DNA of 64,000 nt from Pelomonas sp. Root405 (GCF_001425165.1 NZ_LMDU01000014.1:62001-126000), one strand, 5' to 3'; positions 1 to 11,624 are shown, numbered from the stretch's first letter. Translations and numbers: made by a program. The notes: generated from the sequence alone by a model not told the origin.

Positions 1-2
1 GC

Positions 3-116
3 CTGGAGGAAAAGCTCGATGCCATCCTCAGGAAGGTCGATCCGTCCAACGCCAACCGGCTGATCGATGAACTCAACGCCCGCTATCCCGGCCGCCACGT
101 GGGCCCGCAGCTTTAG
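3..116 (+). CDS. 3' end of an unidentified gene
   Basis: The window opens inside a reading frame that runs for 37 codons to a TAG. The visible tail reads LEEKLDAILRKVDPSN, then NRLIDELNARYPGRHVG. It is charged, probably helical and cytoplasmic, with normal GC-rich codon use. The rest of the gene lies outside the window, so no family can be assigned. It is followed at close distance by the hybrid kinase on the same strand. Confidence 0.5.
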   Translation: MEEKLDAILRKVDPSNANRLIDELNARYPGRHVGPQL

Positions 117-157
117 GGTGACGCTGAACGAGCTTCCTCGCGCTGTGTATCCCTGTT

Positions 158-2353
158 TTGGGTGGTTGCGCACGGGGTTCGTCCCACATTGCGCGGCTGG
201 CGGCGCTCAGGCACGATGCCTCGGCCAACCTGCACAACGTGGTGTCAGACCTCGACGATCCCTCTCGACTCACGCTTCTGCGGACGCTTGATCTGCTGCG
301 TCCTCACGAGGACGCGTCGTTCGACCGGGTGACCGCCATGGCCGCGCTGGCTACCGGGCGCCCGACGGCGCTGATCACCTTCATCACGCCCGACGGCCAA
401 TGGGTCGCGTCCCGCGTCGGCTGGGACCGCCTCTTCCATCCCTTGTCGGAGTCGTTCTGCGTTCACACCCTCGGCAGCGACGCGCTGCTGCAGGTCTGCG
501 ACGCGACGGCCGACCCGCGCTTTCGCGGCAACGTGCTGGTCACCGAGGGGCCGATGGTCAGGTTCTACGCCGGCCAGCCGATCTGCTTCGACGGGCACCT
601 GCTGGGCGCAGTCTGCGTGCTCGATGCCGTGCCGGGCGCGCTCACCCCCGACCAGGTCACCGTGCTCAGGCACCTGGCCGATCTGGTCGCCGACCTGTTG
701 CGCGTGCGGCTGGAGCGCTCGCAAGCCGAGCAGCAGCGGGCCAAGGGCGAGGCGCTGATGGCAGCGCTGGCGCGTTCAGAGGTGACGCTGCGCGAAAGCG
801 AGGAGCGCTACCGGCTGCTGTGGCAGACGACGACCGACGCGGTGCTCATCATCGACGACGCAGCCATCATCCGTTTCGCCAATCCGGCGCTGCAGACCCT
901 CTTCGGCCACAGGCCCGAGGATGTCATCGGCCAGTCGCTCGCGATGGTGCAGCCGCCGCGGCTGCGCGGCGCGCACGACCGCGGCTTTGCCGCCTACCTG
1001 CGCAGCGGCGAGCGCCGCCTGGACTGGCGGGCGACCGAGACGATCGGCCTGCGGGCCGATGGCAGCGAGGTGCCGATCGAGGTGGCCTTCAGCGAGCTGG
1101 AGGTGGGCGGCCGGCGGCATTTCGCGGCCTTCATGCGCGACCTGACCGAGCGCAACCGCGCCCAGCATGAACTGCGCCGCAACGAGGCCGCACGTCGCGA
1201 ACTCGAAGACCATCTGCGCCAGACCCAGAAGCTCGAAGCCATCGGTGTGCTCGCGGGCGGCATTGCGCATGACTTCAACAACATCGTCGCCGGCATCCTT
1301 GGCAACACCCAGCTCGCGCTGGACGACCTCGACCCGCAGCATCCCGCCGTGCAAAGCCTGCAGCAGATCCGCAAGGCCGGGCTGCGTGGCCGTGAGATGG
1401 TCCAGCAGATCCTGACCTTCGCGCGCCGCCGGCCGCAGCGCGCGGGCCATTGCGAATTGCAGGCGCTCGTCGACGAGACCATGAGCCTGTTGCGGCCGAC
1501 CATCCCCACCTCGGTCAAGATCGAGACACAGCTGCCCGGCCGGCCGCTGCGTGTCTTTGCCGATGCGACCCAGGTCGAGCAGGCCCTCATCAACCTGTGT
1601 GCCAACGCCTGGCAGGCGATGGCCGGCCGGCCGGGGCGCATCGTGATCGGCGCTAGCGAGACGCCGCTGGACCGCGAAGCCGCCGAGCGCCTGGGCGGGT
1701 TGGCGCCAGGGCGCCACGTGCACCTGTTCGTGCGCGACGACGGCCCGGGCATGGACGAGGCCACCGTCAAGCGCGTGTTCGAGCCCTTCTTCACCACCAA
1801 GCCCGAAGGCGAGGGCACGGGCCTGGGCCTGTCCGTCGTGCACGGCATCGTCACCGGGCATGGCGGTGCCATCACGGTGGACAGCGCCCCTGGCAAGGGC
1901 ACCACCTTCCACATCTGGTTGCCGGCCGGCGACAACGCGGCCGCCACCGAGCCCATGCCGATGCAGCCGCAGCCGGCCCACGGTGCCGGCCGGCATGTCA
2001 TGTACGTGGACGACGACGAGGTGATGACGCTGATGGTGTCGCGCCTGCTGGAGCGCGCGGGCTACCGCGTGTCCGTCTTCGGCCATGCAACCGACGCGCT
2101 GCGGTGCTTCGAGAACGCGCCGTCGGATGTCGACATCGTCGTGACCGACCTGAACATGCCCGGCCTGTCGGGGCTGGACGTGCTTCGCGAGATCCATGCC
2201 ATACGGCCGGGCGTGCCGGTCGTCATCGGGTCGGGCAACCTGCCGCCCGAGCTGCTGGCGGACGCCGAGCGGGCGGGTGTGCGCGCCACCTTCCAAAAGC
2301 AGAACACGCTGGAGGAACTCCCCGCGCTGCTGGCCGAGCTGCTGGGCCTGTAG
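158..2353 (+). CDS. Hybrid sensor histidine kinase/response regulator (GAF-PAS-HisKA-HATPase-REC)
   Basis: This is a soluble, probably cytoplasmic, sensor kinase of about 700-731 residues with no membrane segment. An N-terminal GAF domain (about residues 45-180) is followed by a short coiled coil and a PAS domain (about 210-335, EERYRLLWQTTTDAV). The HisKA box contains the phospho-acceptor His in GGIAHDFNN (about 365). The HATPase domain has the N box (NLCANAW), DDGPGM and GTGLGLS. The C-terminal receiver has DDDE, the phospho-acceptor Asp in TDLNMPG and a Lys near the end. This family autophosphorylates on His and passes phosphate to its own receiver, which has no output domain. The start is uncertain: the longest frame begins with TTG at 158, but GTG codons at 239 and 242 just before the GAF domain are equally plausible. 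Confidence 0.88.
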   Translation: MGGCARGSSHIARLAALRHDASANLHNVVSDLDDPSRLTLLRTLDLLRPHEDASFDRVTAMAALATGRPTALITFITPDGQWVASRVGWDRLFHPLSESFCVHTLGSDALLQVCDATADPRFRGNVLVTEGPMVRFYAGQPICFDGHLLGAVCVLDAVPGALTPDQVTVLRHLADLVADLLRVRLERSQAEQQRAKGEALMAALARSEVTLRESEERYRLLWQTTTDAVLIIDDAAIIRFANPALQTLFGHRPEDVIGQSLAMVQPPRLRGAHDRGFAAYLRSGERRLDWRATETIGLRADGSEVPIEVAFSELEVGGRRHFAAFMRDLTERNRAQHELRRNEAARRELEDHLRQTQKLEAIGVLAGGIAHDFNNIVAGILGNTQLALDDLDPQHPAVQSLQQIRKAGLRGREMVQQILTFARRRPQRAGHCELQALVDETMSLLRPTIPTSVKIETQLPGRPLRVFADATQVEQALINLCANAWQAMAGRPGRIVIGASETPLDREAAERLGGLAPGRHVHLFVRDDGPGMDEATVKRVFEPFFTTKPEGEGTGLGLSVVHGIVTGHGGAITVDSAPGKGTTFHIWLPAGDNAAATEPMPMQPQPAHGAGRHVMYVDDDEVMTLMVSRLLERAGYRVSVFGHATDALRCFENAPSDVDIVVTDLNMPGLSGLDVLREIHAIRPGVPVVIGSGNLPPELLADAERAGVRATFQKQNTLEELPALLAELLGL

Positions 2354-2374
2354 CTGCCCGGCCGGGAACGGGGT

Positions 2375-3334
2375 TTGCCGCAGGGCGGCGTGCAGACCGA
2401 TGCTGTTCCCTCCCGTGCCCCTCAGCGCGTTGCCAAGGCCGACCTGCCTCGCACGGGCGATGCGTCGCGCTGGTCATTGGCCAACTGGTGGGCGCTGATC
2501 AAGGCGGCCCTGTCGGCCTGGATCGACGATTACGCGCCCAGCATGGGGGCGGCGCTGTCCTACTACACGGTGTTCTCGCTGGCGCCGCTGCTGGTCATCG
2601 TCGTGTCGGTGGCGGGGCTGTTGTTCGGCGACGAGGCCGTGCGCGGCGAGCTGTTCGCGCAGATCGCCGGCCTGATGGGGCCGGAGGCGGCCAAGGCCAT
2701 CCAGGACATGCTGGCCGCCGTCAGCAAGCCTGGCGCCGGAGCGCTTGGCACAGTGGTCGGCGGCGTCGTGCTGCTGGTCGGCGCGACCACCGTGTTCGCC
2801 GAATTGCAGGACGCCCTGGACCGCATCTGGCGCGCGCCCGCCAGGTCCGGGTCCAGCGGGTTGTGGGGGCTGCTGCGCGCGCGGCTGCTGTCCTTCGGCC
2901 TGATCCTTGGTGTGGCCTTCCTGCTGGTGGTGTCGCTCGTCACCAGCGCGGTCATCGCCGCATTGGGGAAGTGGTGGGGCGGCTGGTTCGAGGGCTGGGA
3001 GATGCTGGCCCAGGGCATCAACACGGTCGTTGGTTTCGGCCTCACGACCGCGGTGTTCGCGCTGATCTACAAGGTCATGCCGCGCGTCAAGGTGGGCTGG
3101 GGCGACGTGTGGGTGGGCGCGGCGGTGACGGCGCTGCTGTTCACGCTGGGGCGCCTGCTCATCGGCCTGTACATCGGCAAAAGCGGCATCGCCAGCGGCT
3201 TCGGGGCGGCCGGCTCGGTGGCCATCGTGTTCGTCTGGGTCTATTACTCGGCGCAGATCTTTCTGGTCGGGGCCGAGTTCACTTGGGTCTATGCCCACCG
3301 CATGGGCTCGCTGCGCCATCGCTCGGCAAGCTAG
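2375..3334 (+). CDS. YihY/BrkB (UPF0761) family membrane protein
   Basis: This is an inner-membrane protein of about 319 residues. The family core starts around residue 40 with a W-rich segment and the diagnostic ALSYYTVFSLAPLL. About six hydrophobic segments follow (VIVVSVAGLL, VVGGVVLLVGATT, FGLILGVAFLLVV, VGFGLTTAVFALIY, VGAAVTALLFTLG, and a last one ending VYYSAQIFLVGAEF). Family members were once called ribonuclease BN, but they are integral membrane proteins of uncertain function. The annotated start is a TTG 22 bases after the kinase stop. Translation could begin slightly downstream, because the first 40 residues are not conserved-looking. Confidence 0.85.
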   Translation: MPQGGVQTDAVPSRAPQRVAKADLPRTGDASRWSLANWWALIKAALSAWIDDYAPSMGAALSYYTVFSLAPLLVIVVSVAGLLFGDEAVRGELFAQIAGLMGPEAAKAIQDMLAAVSKPGAGALGTVVGGVVLLVGATTVFAELQDALDRIWRAPARSGSSGLWGLLRARLLSFGLILGVAFLLVVSLVTSAVIAALGKWWGGWFEGWEMLAQGINTVVGFGLTTAVFALIYKVMPRVKVGWGDVWVGAAVTALLFTLGRLLIGLYIGKSGIASGFGAAGSVAIVFVWVYYSAQIFLVGAEFTWVYAHRMGSLRHRSAS

Positions 3335-3349
3335 CCGGCAGGAATTGCA

Positions 3350-3366
3350 AGGCATGCGGTTTGCCT
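3350..3366 (+). promoter_or_regulatory. Sigma-54-like promoter upstream of katE
   Basis: The site is GGCATGCGGTTTGCC, with the -24 GG at 3351-3352, ten bases, and the -12 GC at 3363-3364. It matches the sigma-54 pattern (TGGCAC-N5-TTGC) closely and predicts a transcript start near 3376, 56 bases before the catalase ATG. Nearly the same sequence recurs before other operons here, which raises confidence. No activator gene is in the window. Confidence 0.5.
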
Positions 3367-3385
3367 AAGCGTGCACGAACACGAA

Positions 3386-3404
3386 GCGCCCTTGCCAAGG
3401 GCGC
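3386..3404. other. Inverted repeat between yihY-like gene and katE
   Basis: A perfect 8-bp stem, GCGCCCTT/AAGGGCGC, closes a 3-base loop. It lies after the yihY-like gene and in the predicted katE leader. No T-run follows, so it is not a classical intrinsic terminator. It could be a leader hairpin or a rho-dependent end. Confidence 0.35.
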
Positions 3405-3431
3405 CATTCCGTTTCGTCACCTGGAGACTCC

Positions 3432-5846
<2,415 letters not shown>

Positions 5847-5861
5847 CGCGGGGCGGCCGCC

Positions 5862-6266
5862 TCAGTGGCGGGGCAGCGAGCGCTCCGCTGCCGCCTCGGC
5901 CAGCACCGACTCCAGCTTGTCGATGTCCATCGGCTTGACCAGGTGGTGGCGAAAGCCGACGGCGGCGCTGCGCTCGCGGTCGTCCAGCGTGCCGTAGCCG
6001 CTCATCGCGATGGCATAGACCGGGTGCGACGGGCTGAGCTGGCCCAGCAGTTCATAGCCCTCGCCATCGGGCAGGCCGAGGTCGGAAATGATGACGTCCA
6101 CGTCGGTGTGCCGCAAATCTTGCACCGCCTGCCTGATCGTGCCGGCGCTGCTGACCTGGTGACCCATCACCTGCAGCAGCTGCGACAGGATGTTGCGGGT
6201 GTCCTCGTTGTCCTCGACGACAAATATCCGCAGGCCGCCACTGGGTTGGGTAGAGCTGGTCGCCAT
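5862..6266 (-). CDS. Stand-alone receiver-domain response regulator
   Basis: This is a single CheY-like domain of about 134 residues without output domain. It has the acidic pocket VVEDNED near the N-terminus, the phospho-acceptor Asp in ISDLGLPDG, the conserved Ser in AMSGYG and the Lys in VKPMD. It starts 7 bases after the stop of the histidine-kinase fragment on the same strand (ATG at 6266 preceded by GTGAGG; a GTG at 6269 is possible). It is therefore the downstream partner of the CheB-CheR-PAS-kinase gene and the likely phosphate acceptor of that kinase. Confidence 0.88.
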   Translation of the reverse strand: MATSSTQPSGGLRIFVVEDNEDTRNILSQLLQVMGHQVSSAGTIRQAVQDLRHTDVDVIISDLGLPDGEGYELLGQLSPSHPVYAIAMSGYGTLDDRERSAAVGFRHHLVKPMDIDKLESVLAEAAAERSLPRH

Positions 6267-6273
6267 CACCGCC

Positions 6274-6894
6274 TCACACTTCTGTCAACGGCAGATGCAT
6301 GGCAAATGTCGCTCCCTGGCCGCGGCCGGGGCTCTGCGCCAGCAGGTGGCCGCCGTGGGCTTCGACGGTGGCCTTGGAGATCGACAGGCCCAGCCCCAGC
6401 CCGCCAAACTCGCGCGCCACCCAGGTGCCGCCCTGCACGAAGGCCTCGAAGATGCGCGGCAGCGTCTCGGCGTCAATGCCCACGCCGTTGTCGGTGATGG
6501 CCATGACGAAGCTGCCGTCCTGTACCGAGGTCGTCAGCTGGATCAGGCCCTCGGGCGGCGTGAATTTGCAGGCGTTCTTCAGCAGGTTCCACACCACCTG
6601 CTGCAGCCGGTGGCCGTCGCCGACGATGCGGTGCTCGGGCGCGTCCAGCGTCAGTTCCAGCTGCTGCTGTTTGTCACGCAGGTCGGGTTCGCAGATCTCG
6701 CAGGCGCTGCGGATGACCTGGTGCAGGTCGACCGGCCCGCGCTCCAGCGCCAGCGTGCCGCGCGAGATGCGCGTCAGGTCGAGCAGGTCGTCGATGAGGC
6801 GCGACTCGACGGCGATGTTGCGGTGGATGAGCTCCAGGGTCTGGTGCACCTCGGCCGGCATGTCCTTGCGCCGTGACAGCAGCTGCAGCGCCAT
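6274..6894 (-). pseudogene. Histidine kinase C-terminal fragment (third piece of a broken CheB-CheR-PAS-kinase gene)
   Basis: The fragment encodes the rest of a HisKA dimerisation domain (IDDLLDLTRISRG) and a full HATPase domain (NLLKNACKF, DNGVGID, GGLGLGLSI). In the same frame just upstream the sequence reads FLAVL-stop-HELRTPL. The Ser of the usual LSHELRTPL H-box is replaced by TAG at 6928-6930, and the phospho-acceptor His is the next codon. Translation restarting at ATG 6894 would omit the phosphorylated His, so this piece cannot work alone as a kinase. No frameshift is present. Confidence 0.8.
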
Positions 6895-6927
6895 GACGGC
6901 GGGCGTCAGCGGCGTGCGCAGCTCGTG

Positions 6928-7848
6928 CTACAGCACGGCCAGGAACTGGTCCTTGGCGGCATTGGCGGCCTCCAGCGCGGCGCGCGCCGCCTCTTTGTCG
7001 TGCAGCGCCTGCAGCAGGTCGGTCCGGCTGCGCTCCAGCTCCTGCTGCGCGAAGCGGGCGTCGGTCTGGTCGCGCAGGATCTTCAGGAAACCGACATGGC
7101 GGCCCTCGCCGTCCAGCATCTTCATCATGACGCCGCTGGCCCAGAACAGGCCGCCGTCCTTGCGCTTGTGGAAGCGGTCATCGCCAGCGCGGCCCTCGGT
7201 GCGGGCCTGCCCGGCCTCGGCCTCGGGCGCACCGGCGATGCGGTCTTCCTCGGTGAAGATCATGTCACCGCTGCGGCCCACCGCCTCGGCCTCGCCATAG
7301 CCCAGGATGCGCTCGGCACCCGGGTTCCAGCCGGTGATGCGGCGCTCGGTGTCGGTCGTGAAGATGGCGTATTCGCGGGCGTTTTCCAGCACCATGCGCA
7401 GGTGCTCGTCGCTGTTGCGCAGGGCCGCCTCGGCGCTTTTGCGCTCGGTGATGTCCACGCAGACGGCGATGACGGAGCCGGCATCGCTTTCGGTCGCCGG
7501 CAAGGCCGTGACGCTGTTGTGAACCCAAACGGCGCTGCCGTCGCGGCGCAGCACGCGTTTCTCGATCTCGTAGGACTGGCCCTGGTGCAGCAGCCGGTCC
7601 AGGCGCTCACGGTGCAGGGCCATGTCGTCCGGATGCACCAGCCGGTCCACCGGCATGCCGACGAGTTCCTGCTCGGCGTAGTCGAGCAGGCTGCACATGC
7701 GGCCGTTGACGAAGGCGACGCGGCCCTGCAGGTCCACCTGCAGCACCCCGACGGTGGCCTGGTCGACGATGGCGCGAAAGCGCGCATCGGCATTGCGCAG
7801 CGCTTCCTGGGTGCGCTTGCGCTCGGTGATGTCGACGAAGGTCAGCAC
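6928..7848 (-). pseudogene. PAS-domain fragment (middle piece of the broken CheB-CheR-PAS-kinase gene)
   Basis: This middle fragment has the end of one PAS/PAC unit (VDITERK) and two more PAS/PAC repeats, each ending with a DITERK-like or QTDAR-like PAC signature. A coiled coil follows and reaches the H-box at the 3' end. It lies in frame with the CheB/CheR piece, from which it is separated by TAA at 7867-7869, and with the kinase piece, from which it is separated by TAG at 6928-6930. Restarts could occur at a GTG near 7848, but no good ribosome binding site is evident. Protein-level conservation is intact on both sides, so the lesions look recent. Confidence 0.75.
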
Positions 7849-7866
7849 GACGCCGGCGATGCGGTC

Positions 7867-10452
7867 TTAGATGGTGCGGTAGGGCCGCAGCCGCGCCAGG
7901 TACCAGCTGTCGCCCGCCTCGCCGACTTCGCGCTCCACCGACACCAGCGTCTCCAGCACCTGCTGGGCGTCTGCCGCCAGGTTGAAGTAGCGCAGCCGGC
8001 TCTTCAGGTCGGTCAGCGGGCGGCCGACGTCGGTGGCGATGAGGTTGAACAGGCCCACGGCCGACGGCGTGAAGCGTGTGATGCGCAGATCGCGGTCCAG
8101 GAAGACGGTGGCGATGGCCGTCGCATCCATCAGGTTGTGCAGGTCGCTGTTGGCGTGGCCCAGTTCGTCGACGTTGCTCTTGAGCTCGTGGTTGACCGTC
8201 GTCAGCTCTTCGTTGATGGATTGCAGCTCCTCGCGACTGGTCTCCAGCTCCTCGGTGGCCGAGCGCAGCTCCTCGTTCATGGCCTGCAGCTCTTCGTTGC
8301 TGGCCTTGAGCTCCTCGGTCGACGCCTCGTACTCCTCGACGGTGTCGCGCAGATGCGTTTTCAGCCGCTCGATCTCCAGTTCCAGCTGGCGCGCCAGGGG
8401 CTCGGCGGTGCGGGGCGGCACATGCGTGCCTTCCGCCGTGTCCGGCGTACCTTCCTGGAAGGTCACCAGCAGGAGGCCGGGCGAGACATCGCGCGCCGGA
8501 TAGACCCGCACGTCCACCTTGACCGTGTCGTCCTGCAGGGCCACGGCCGCGGCCGGCACGGAGGCGGGCTCACCGCTCTTGGCGACCTGAGAGAGGGCCG
8601 CGCGCAGCTCGATGCGCAGCGCCGGGTGCACGGCGCGCAGCAGGTTGCGGCTGGGTTCGCCACCGCTGAACTGCAGGAAGCGCCCCACCGCCGGCGACAG
8701 GTGCAGCATCTCGTAGTCGGCATCCACCAGCACCGACGGCGGCGCCAGCCGGTCCACCAGGCGCAGGTGCACGTCGCCCCAGGGCACCATGCGCGTGCTC
8801 GTCAAGCGGTCCACGACCCGCGGGCCCGTCTGGCCCTGCTCGAAATTCCGTCCGATCACGTGGGGGCTGTCGGCCTGCATTTGCTGGGCCTCCAGCGCCA
8901 GGGCCAGCGTGCCGGGGCCGCTGGGCACGGGCAGGCCGGTGCGCGGCGCAGGGCGCTGGCAGAACAGTCGGTTCTTCTTGTCGAGCACCGAGAACAGCGC
9001 GGTGCCGTCCTCGACAGACTCCGACGAGCCCAGGAACAGCAGGCCGCCCGGGCGCAGCGCGAAGTGGAAGATGTCCAGCGCGCGGGCCTGGGCCTCGCGG
9101 TTCAGGTAGATCAGCAGGTTGCGGCAGGTGACCAGGTCCAGCCGCGAGAAGGGCGAGTCCTTGAGCAGGTCGTGCATCGCGAAAAGCACCATCTCGCGCA
9201 CCTCGCGGCGCACGCGGTAGCCGCGGGGGTCCTTGCTGAAGTAGCGGCGCAGCCGCTCCTCTGACACATCGCCCTCGATGGCGCCCGGGTAGACACCCTC
9301 GCGCGCCACCTGGATGGCGTCCTCGTCGAGGTCGGTGGCGAACACCTGCACCACCGGCGGCGAATCGAGCGTGCGCGCATGCTCGTTCAGCAGCATGGCC
9401 ACCGTGTAGGCCTCCTCGCCGGTGGCGCAGGCCGCCACCCAGACGCGCAGCAGGTCCGACGGCCCCTTGCCGCGGAACAGCTCGGGGATGCGCGCCTGCA
9501 GCGCATCGAAGCAGTCGCCGTCGCGGAAGAAGTTGGTGACGCTGATCAGCAGGTCCTGCAGCAGGGCGCCCGACTCGCCGGGGCGGGTGCGCAGGCAGTC
9601 CAGGTAGCCGCCCAGATCGTCGATGGCGTTGACCTGCATGCGCCCGCCGATGCGGCGCAGGATGGTCGCGCGCTTGTAGTACGAGAAATCCCGGCCGGTG
9701 CGGCTGCGCAGGTAGTTCAGCACGTCGCGCAGCAGCGCCTCGTCCTTGGCGGTGTCCTGCAGCTCGACCTGCGGGCCGTCCTCGGGCGGCAGGCGCACGC
9801 GCCGCTCCTGGCGGTTGTAGTCGAGCAGCCGCTCCGGCATGTTGGCGACCGGCAGTATCCAGTCGACCATGCCTGTGGCGATGGCCGCGCGCGGCATGCC
9901 GTCGAACTCGGCCTCGCCCGGGTCCTGGGCCACCGTCAGGCCGCCGCGCTCCTTGATGCGCTTGATACCGATGGCGCCGTCGCCGTCGCCGCCGGACAGC
10001 ACGACGGCCGATGCATGCGGGCCTTGCGTATCGGCCAGCGTGCGGAAGAAGTGGTCCACCGCCACGTGGCGGGTGCGGTCGCTGGGCAGCTCGAACAGCC
10101 GCAGGTGGCCGTCCATGGTCCGCAGCCCCTTGCCCGGCGGGATGACATACACCTGGTTGGGCTCCACCAGCACCGCCTCCGTCACCTTGCTCACCGGCAT
10201 CGTGGTGGCGCGCTGCAGCACCTCGGCAAGGTTGCTGTCATGGTCGCGCGACAGGTGCAGCACGACGACGAAGGCCATGCCGGTATCCGGCGGCATGCGC
10301 TCGAAAAACTGCTGCAGCGGCACGATGCTGCCCGCCGACCCGCCCAGCCCCACCACCGGGAGCATCTGGTAGCCCCGCGTGGGGACCACGTTGTCGATTT
10401 CGTCGGCCAGATCCTCCTCGGCGTGGTCGGGCTGTGTGGGGTCGTGCTCCAT
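7867..10452 (-). CDS. CheB-CheR fusion protein (first, possibly still expressed, piece of the broken chemosensory kinase gene)
   Basis: An N-terminal CheB methylesterase domain (about residues 30-215) has the catalytic Ser in GLGGSAGS, His in VVLHLSRDH and Asp in SGGDGDGAIG. A CheR methyltransferase domain (about 235-500) has NFFRD, the SAM-binding ACATGEEAYT, ATDLDEDAI and TCRNLLIYLN. A Glu/Leu-rich coiled coil (about 690-770) leads into a PAS domain. CheB-CheR-PAS-kinase chimeras usually continue to HisKA/HATPase. Here TAA at 7867-7869 stops the protein after YRTI, where relatives continue in the PAC motif, and the downstream frame continues in phase for 1,393 codons in total. The truncated product could still be a CheB/CheR enzyme. 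Confidence 0.85.
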   Translation of the reverse strand: MEHDPTQPDHAEEDLADEIDNVVPTRGYQMLPVVGLGGSAGSIVPLQQFFERMPPDTGMAFVVVLHLSRDHDSNLAEVLQRATTMPVSKVTEAVLVEPNQVYVIPPGKGLRTMDGHLRLFELPSDRTRHVAVDHFFRTLADTQGPHASAVVLSGGDGDGAIGIKRIKERGGLTVAQDPGEAEFDGMPRAAIATGMVDWILPVANMPERLLDYNRQERRVRLPPEDGPQVELQDTAKDEALLRDVLNYLRSRTGRDFSYYKRATILRRIGGRMQVNAIDDLGGYLDCLRTRPGESGALLQDLLISVTNFFRDGDCFDALQARIPELFRGKGPSDLLRVWVAACATGEEAYTVAMLLNEHARTLDSPPVVQVFATDLDEDAIQVAREGVYPGAIEGDVSEERLRRYFSKDPRGYRVRREVREMVLFAMHDLLKDSPFSRLDLVTCRNLLIYLNREAQARALDIFHFALRPGGLLFLGSSESVEDGTALFSVLDKKNRLFCQRPAPRTGLPVPSGPGTLALALEAQQMQADSPHVIGRNFEQGQTGPRVVDRLTSTRMVPWGDVHLRLVDRLAPPSVLVDADYEMLHLSPAVGRFLQFSGGEPSRNLLRAVHPALRIELRAALSQVAKSGEPASVPAAAVALQDDTVKVDVRVYPARDVSPGLLLVTFQEGTPDTAEGTHVPPRTAEPLARQLELEIERLKTHLRDTVEEYEASTEELKASNEELQAMNEELRSATEELETSREELQSINEELTTVNHELKSNVDELGHANSDLHNLMDATAIATVFLDRDLRITRFTPSAVGLFNLIATDVGRPLTDLKSRLRYFNLAADAQQVLETLVSVEREVGEAGDSWYLARLRPYRTI

Positions 10453-10569
10453 GCTCTGTGGTCTCTCCCCGCGGCGCTTTTCGGTTTTAGAAGCGGCGAA
10501 TTAAGGTTGCGCCGGGGCAGGCACAGTGCCCGTTGGTATCCCGCGTTTGACAGTGCCGTTAGGGCGCCG

Positions 10570-10587
10570 CGGGCATGTGCCTTGCCA
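10570..10587 (+). promoter_or_regulatory. Orphan sigma-54-like site facing into the SDR gene
   Basis: GGCATGTGCCTTGCC has GG at 10572-10573, ten bases, and GC at 10584-10585. It resembles the other sites in the window but points along the plus strand into the 3' end of a minus-strand gene. It could drive an antisense or non-coding transcript, or be fortuitous in GC-rich DNA. Confidence 0.25.
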
Positions 10588-10595
10588 AGGGCCGC

Positions 10596-11624
10596 TCAGG
10601 GCCCCGGCCGGCCGCCGGTCACGCCCAGCACGCTGCCTACCATGTAGCTGCCCTCCTGCGAGGCCAGCAGCACGAAGGCGGCGGCCAGCTCCGCCGGCTG
10701 CCCCGGCCGGCCCAACGGCGCGTCCTGCCCGAACTTGGGCAGCTTGTCGGGCAACTGGCCGCCGCTGGGCTGCAGTGGCGTCCAGATCGGGCCCGGCGCC
10801 ACGGCGTTGACACGGATGCCGCGCTCGGCCAACTGCTTGGCCAGCGCCTTGGTGAAGATCACCAGCGCACCCTTGGTGCTGGCGTAGTCCAACAGGTCCT
10901 GTGGCGGGTCGTAGGCCACGACCGAGACCGTGTTGATGACCACGCTGCCCGGCTTCAGATGCTTGAGGGCCGCCTTGGTCAGCCAGAAGGGCGCATAGAT
11001 GTTGGTCTTGAAGGTGGCGTCGAACTGCTCGCTGTCGATCTCGGCGATGGACTTGCGCGCCTGCTGCTTGGCGGCGTTGTTGACGAGGATGTCCAGCCCG
11101 CCCAGGCCCTTGACGGCATCTTCAATCAGCTGCTTGCAGACGCTCTCGGTGCGGATGTCGCCGGGCAGGGCCACCGCGCGGCGGCCTTCGGCGCGGATCA
11201 GCGCGATGACCTCGCGCGCGTCTTCCTCCTCGGCGGGCAGGTAGCCGATGGCCACGTCGGCGCCCTCGCGGGCGTAGGCGATGGCGGCCGCGCGGCCGAT
11301 GCCGGAATCACCGCCGGTGATGAAGGCACGCCGGCCCTTGAGGCGCCCGGAGCCGACATAGCTGCTCTCCCCGTGGTCGGGCCTGGGCTTCATGCGCGCG
11401 GTCAGGCCGGGGGGCTCCTGCCGCTGCGCCGGGAACGGCGGCTTGGGGTATTGCTCGCGCGGGTCCTGCATCGGCGGGCGGGTCGAGCTTGACGCGCCAC
11501 CGGGCGGCGTGCCGCTGGGCGTGGGCGCGTCGGCGGCCTGGGCGAGCATGGCGGGGGCGCCGACGAGGCCGGCGCCGGCCAGCGCGAGGGCCTGGCGGCG
11601 TTGCGTATTGGTGGGTTGGGTCAT
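10596..11624 (-). CDS. SDR-family oxidoreductase with a Tat signal peptide
   Basis: This is a 342-residue short-chain dehydrogenase of the YghA-like type. The Rossmann glycine motif TGGDSGIG is about residue 105, NNAAKQ lies in the middle, and the catalytic YASTK motif is about residue 250. The N-terminus reads NTQRRQALALAGAG and then AMLAQAADA, a twin-arginine signal with a cleavage-like AxA, followed by a Pro/Ser-rich linker. This predicts export of the folded enzyme to the periplasm, unusual for an NAD(P)-dependent SDR. The ATG at 11624 is chosen over an upstream start because AGGAG precedes it and the signal peptide begins there. It is the last gene of the minus-strand glycan arm. The substrate is unknown. 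Confidence 0.87.
   Translation of the reverse strand: MTQPTNTQRRQALALAGAGLVGAPAMLAQAADAPTPSGTPPGGASSSTRPPMQDPREQYPKPPFPAQRQEPPGLTARMKPRPDHGESSYVGSGRLKGRRAFITGGDSGIGRAAAIAYAREGADVAIGYLPAEEEDAREVIALIRAEGRRAVALPGDIRTESVCKQLIEDAVKGLGGLDILVNNAAKQQARKSIAEIDSEQFDATFKTNIYAPFWLTKAALKHLKPGSVVINTVSVVAYDPPQDLLDYASTKGALVIFTKALAKQLAERGIRVNAVAPGPIWTPLQPSGGQLPDKLPKFGQDAPLGRPGQPAELAAAFVLLASQEGSYMVGSVLGVTGGRPGP

Noticed and set aside
6928-7869. Stop-codon reassignment or programmed readthrough as explanation of the in-frame stops
   Set aside because: All three stop codons are affected in different genes while the same codons end normal genes throughout the window; no readthrough signal is evident.
6925-10647. 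Long plus-strand frames opposite the CheB-CheR-PAS gene
   Set aside because: Shadow frames with low-complexity translations; the minus-strand proteins have clear domains.
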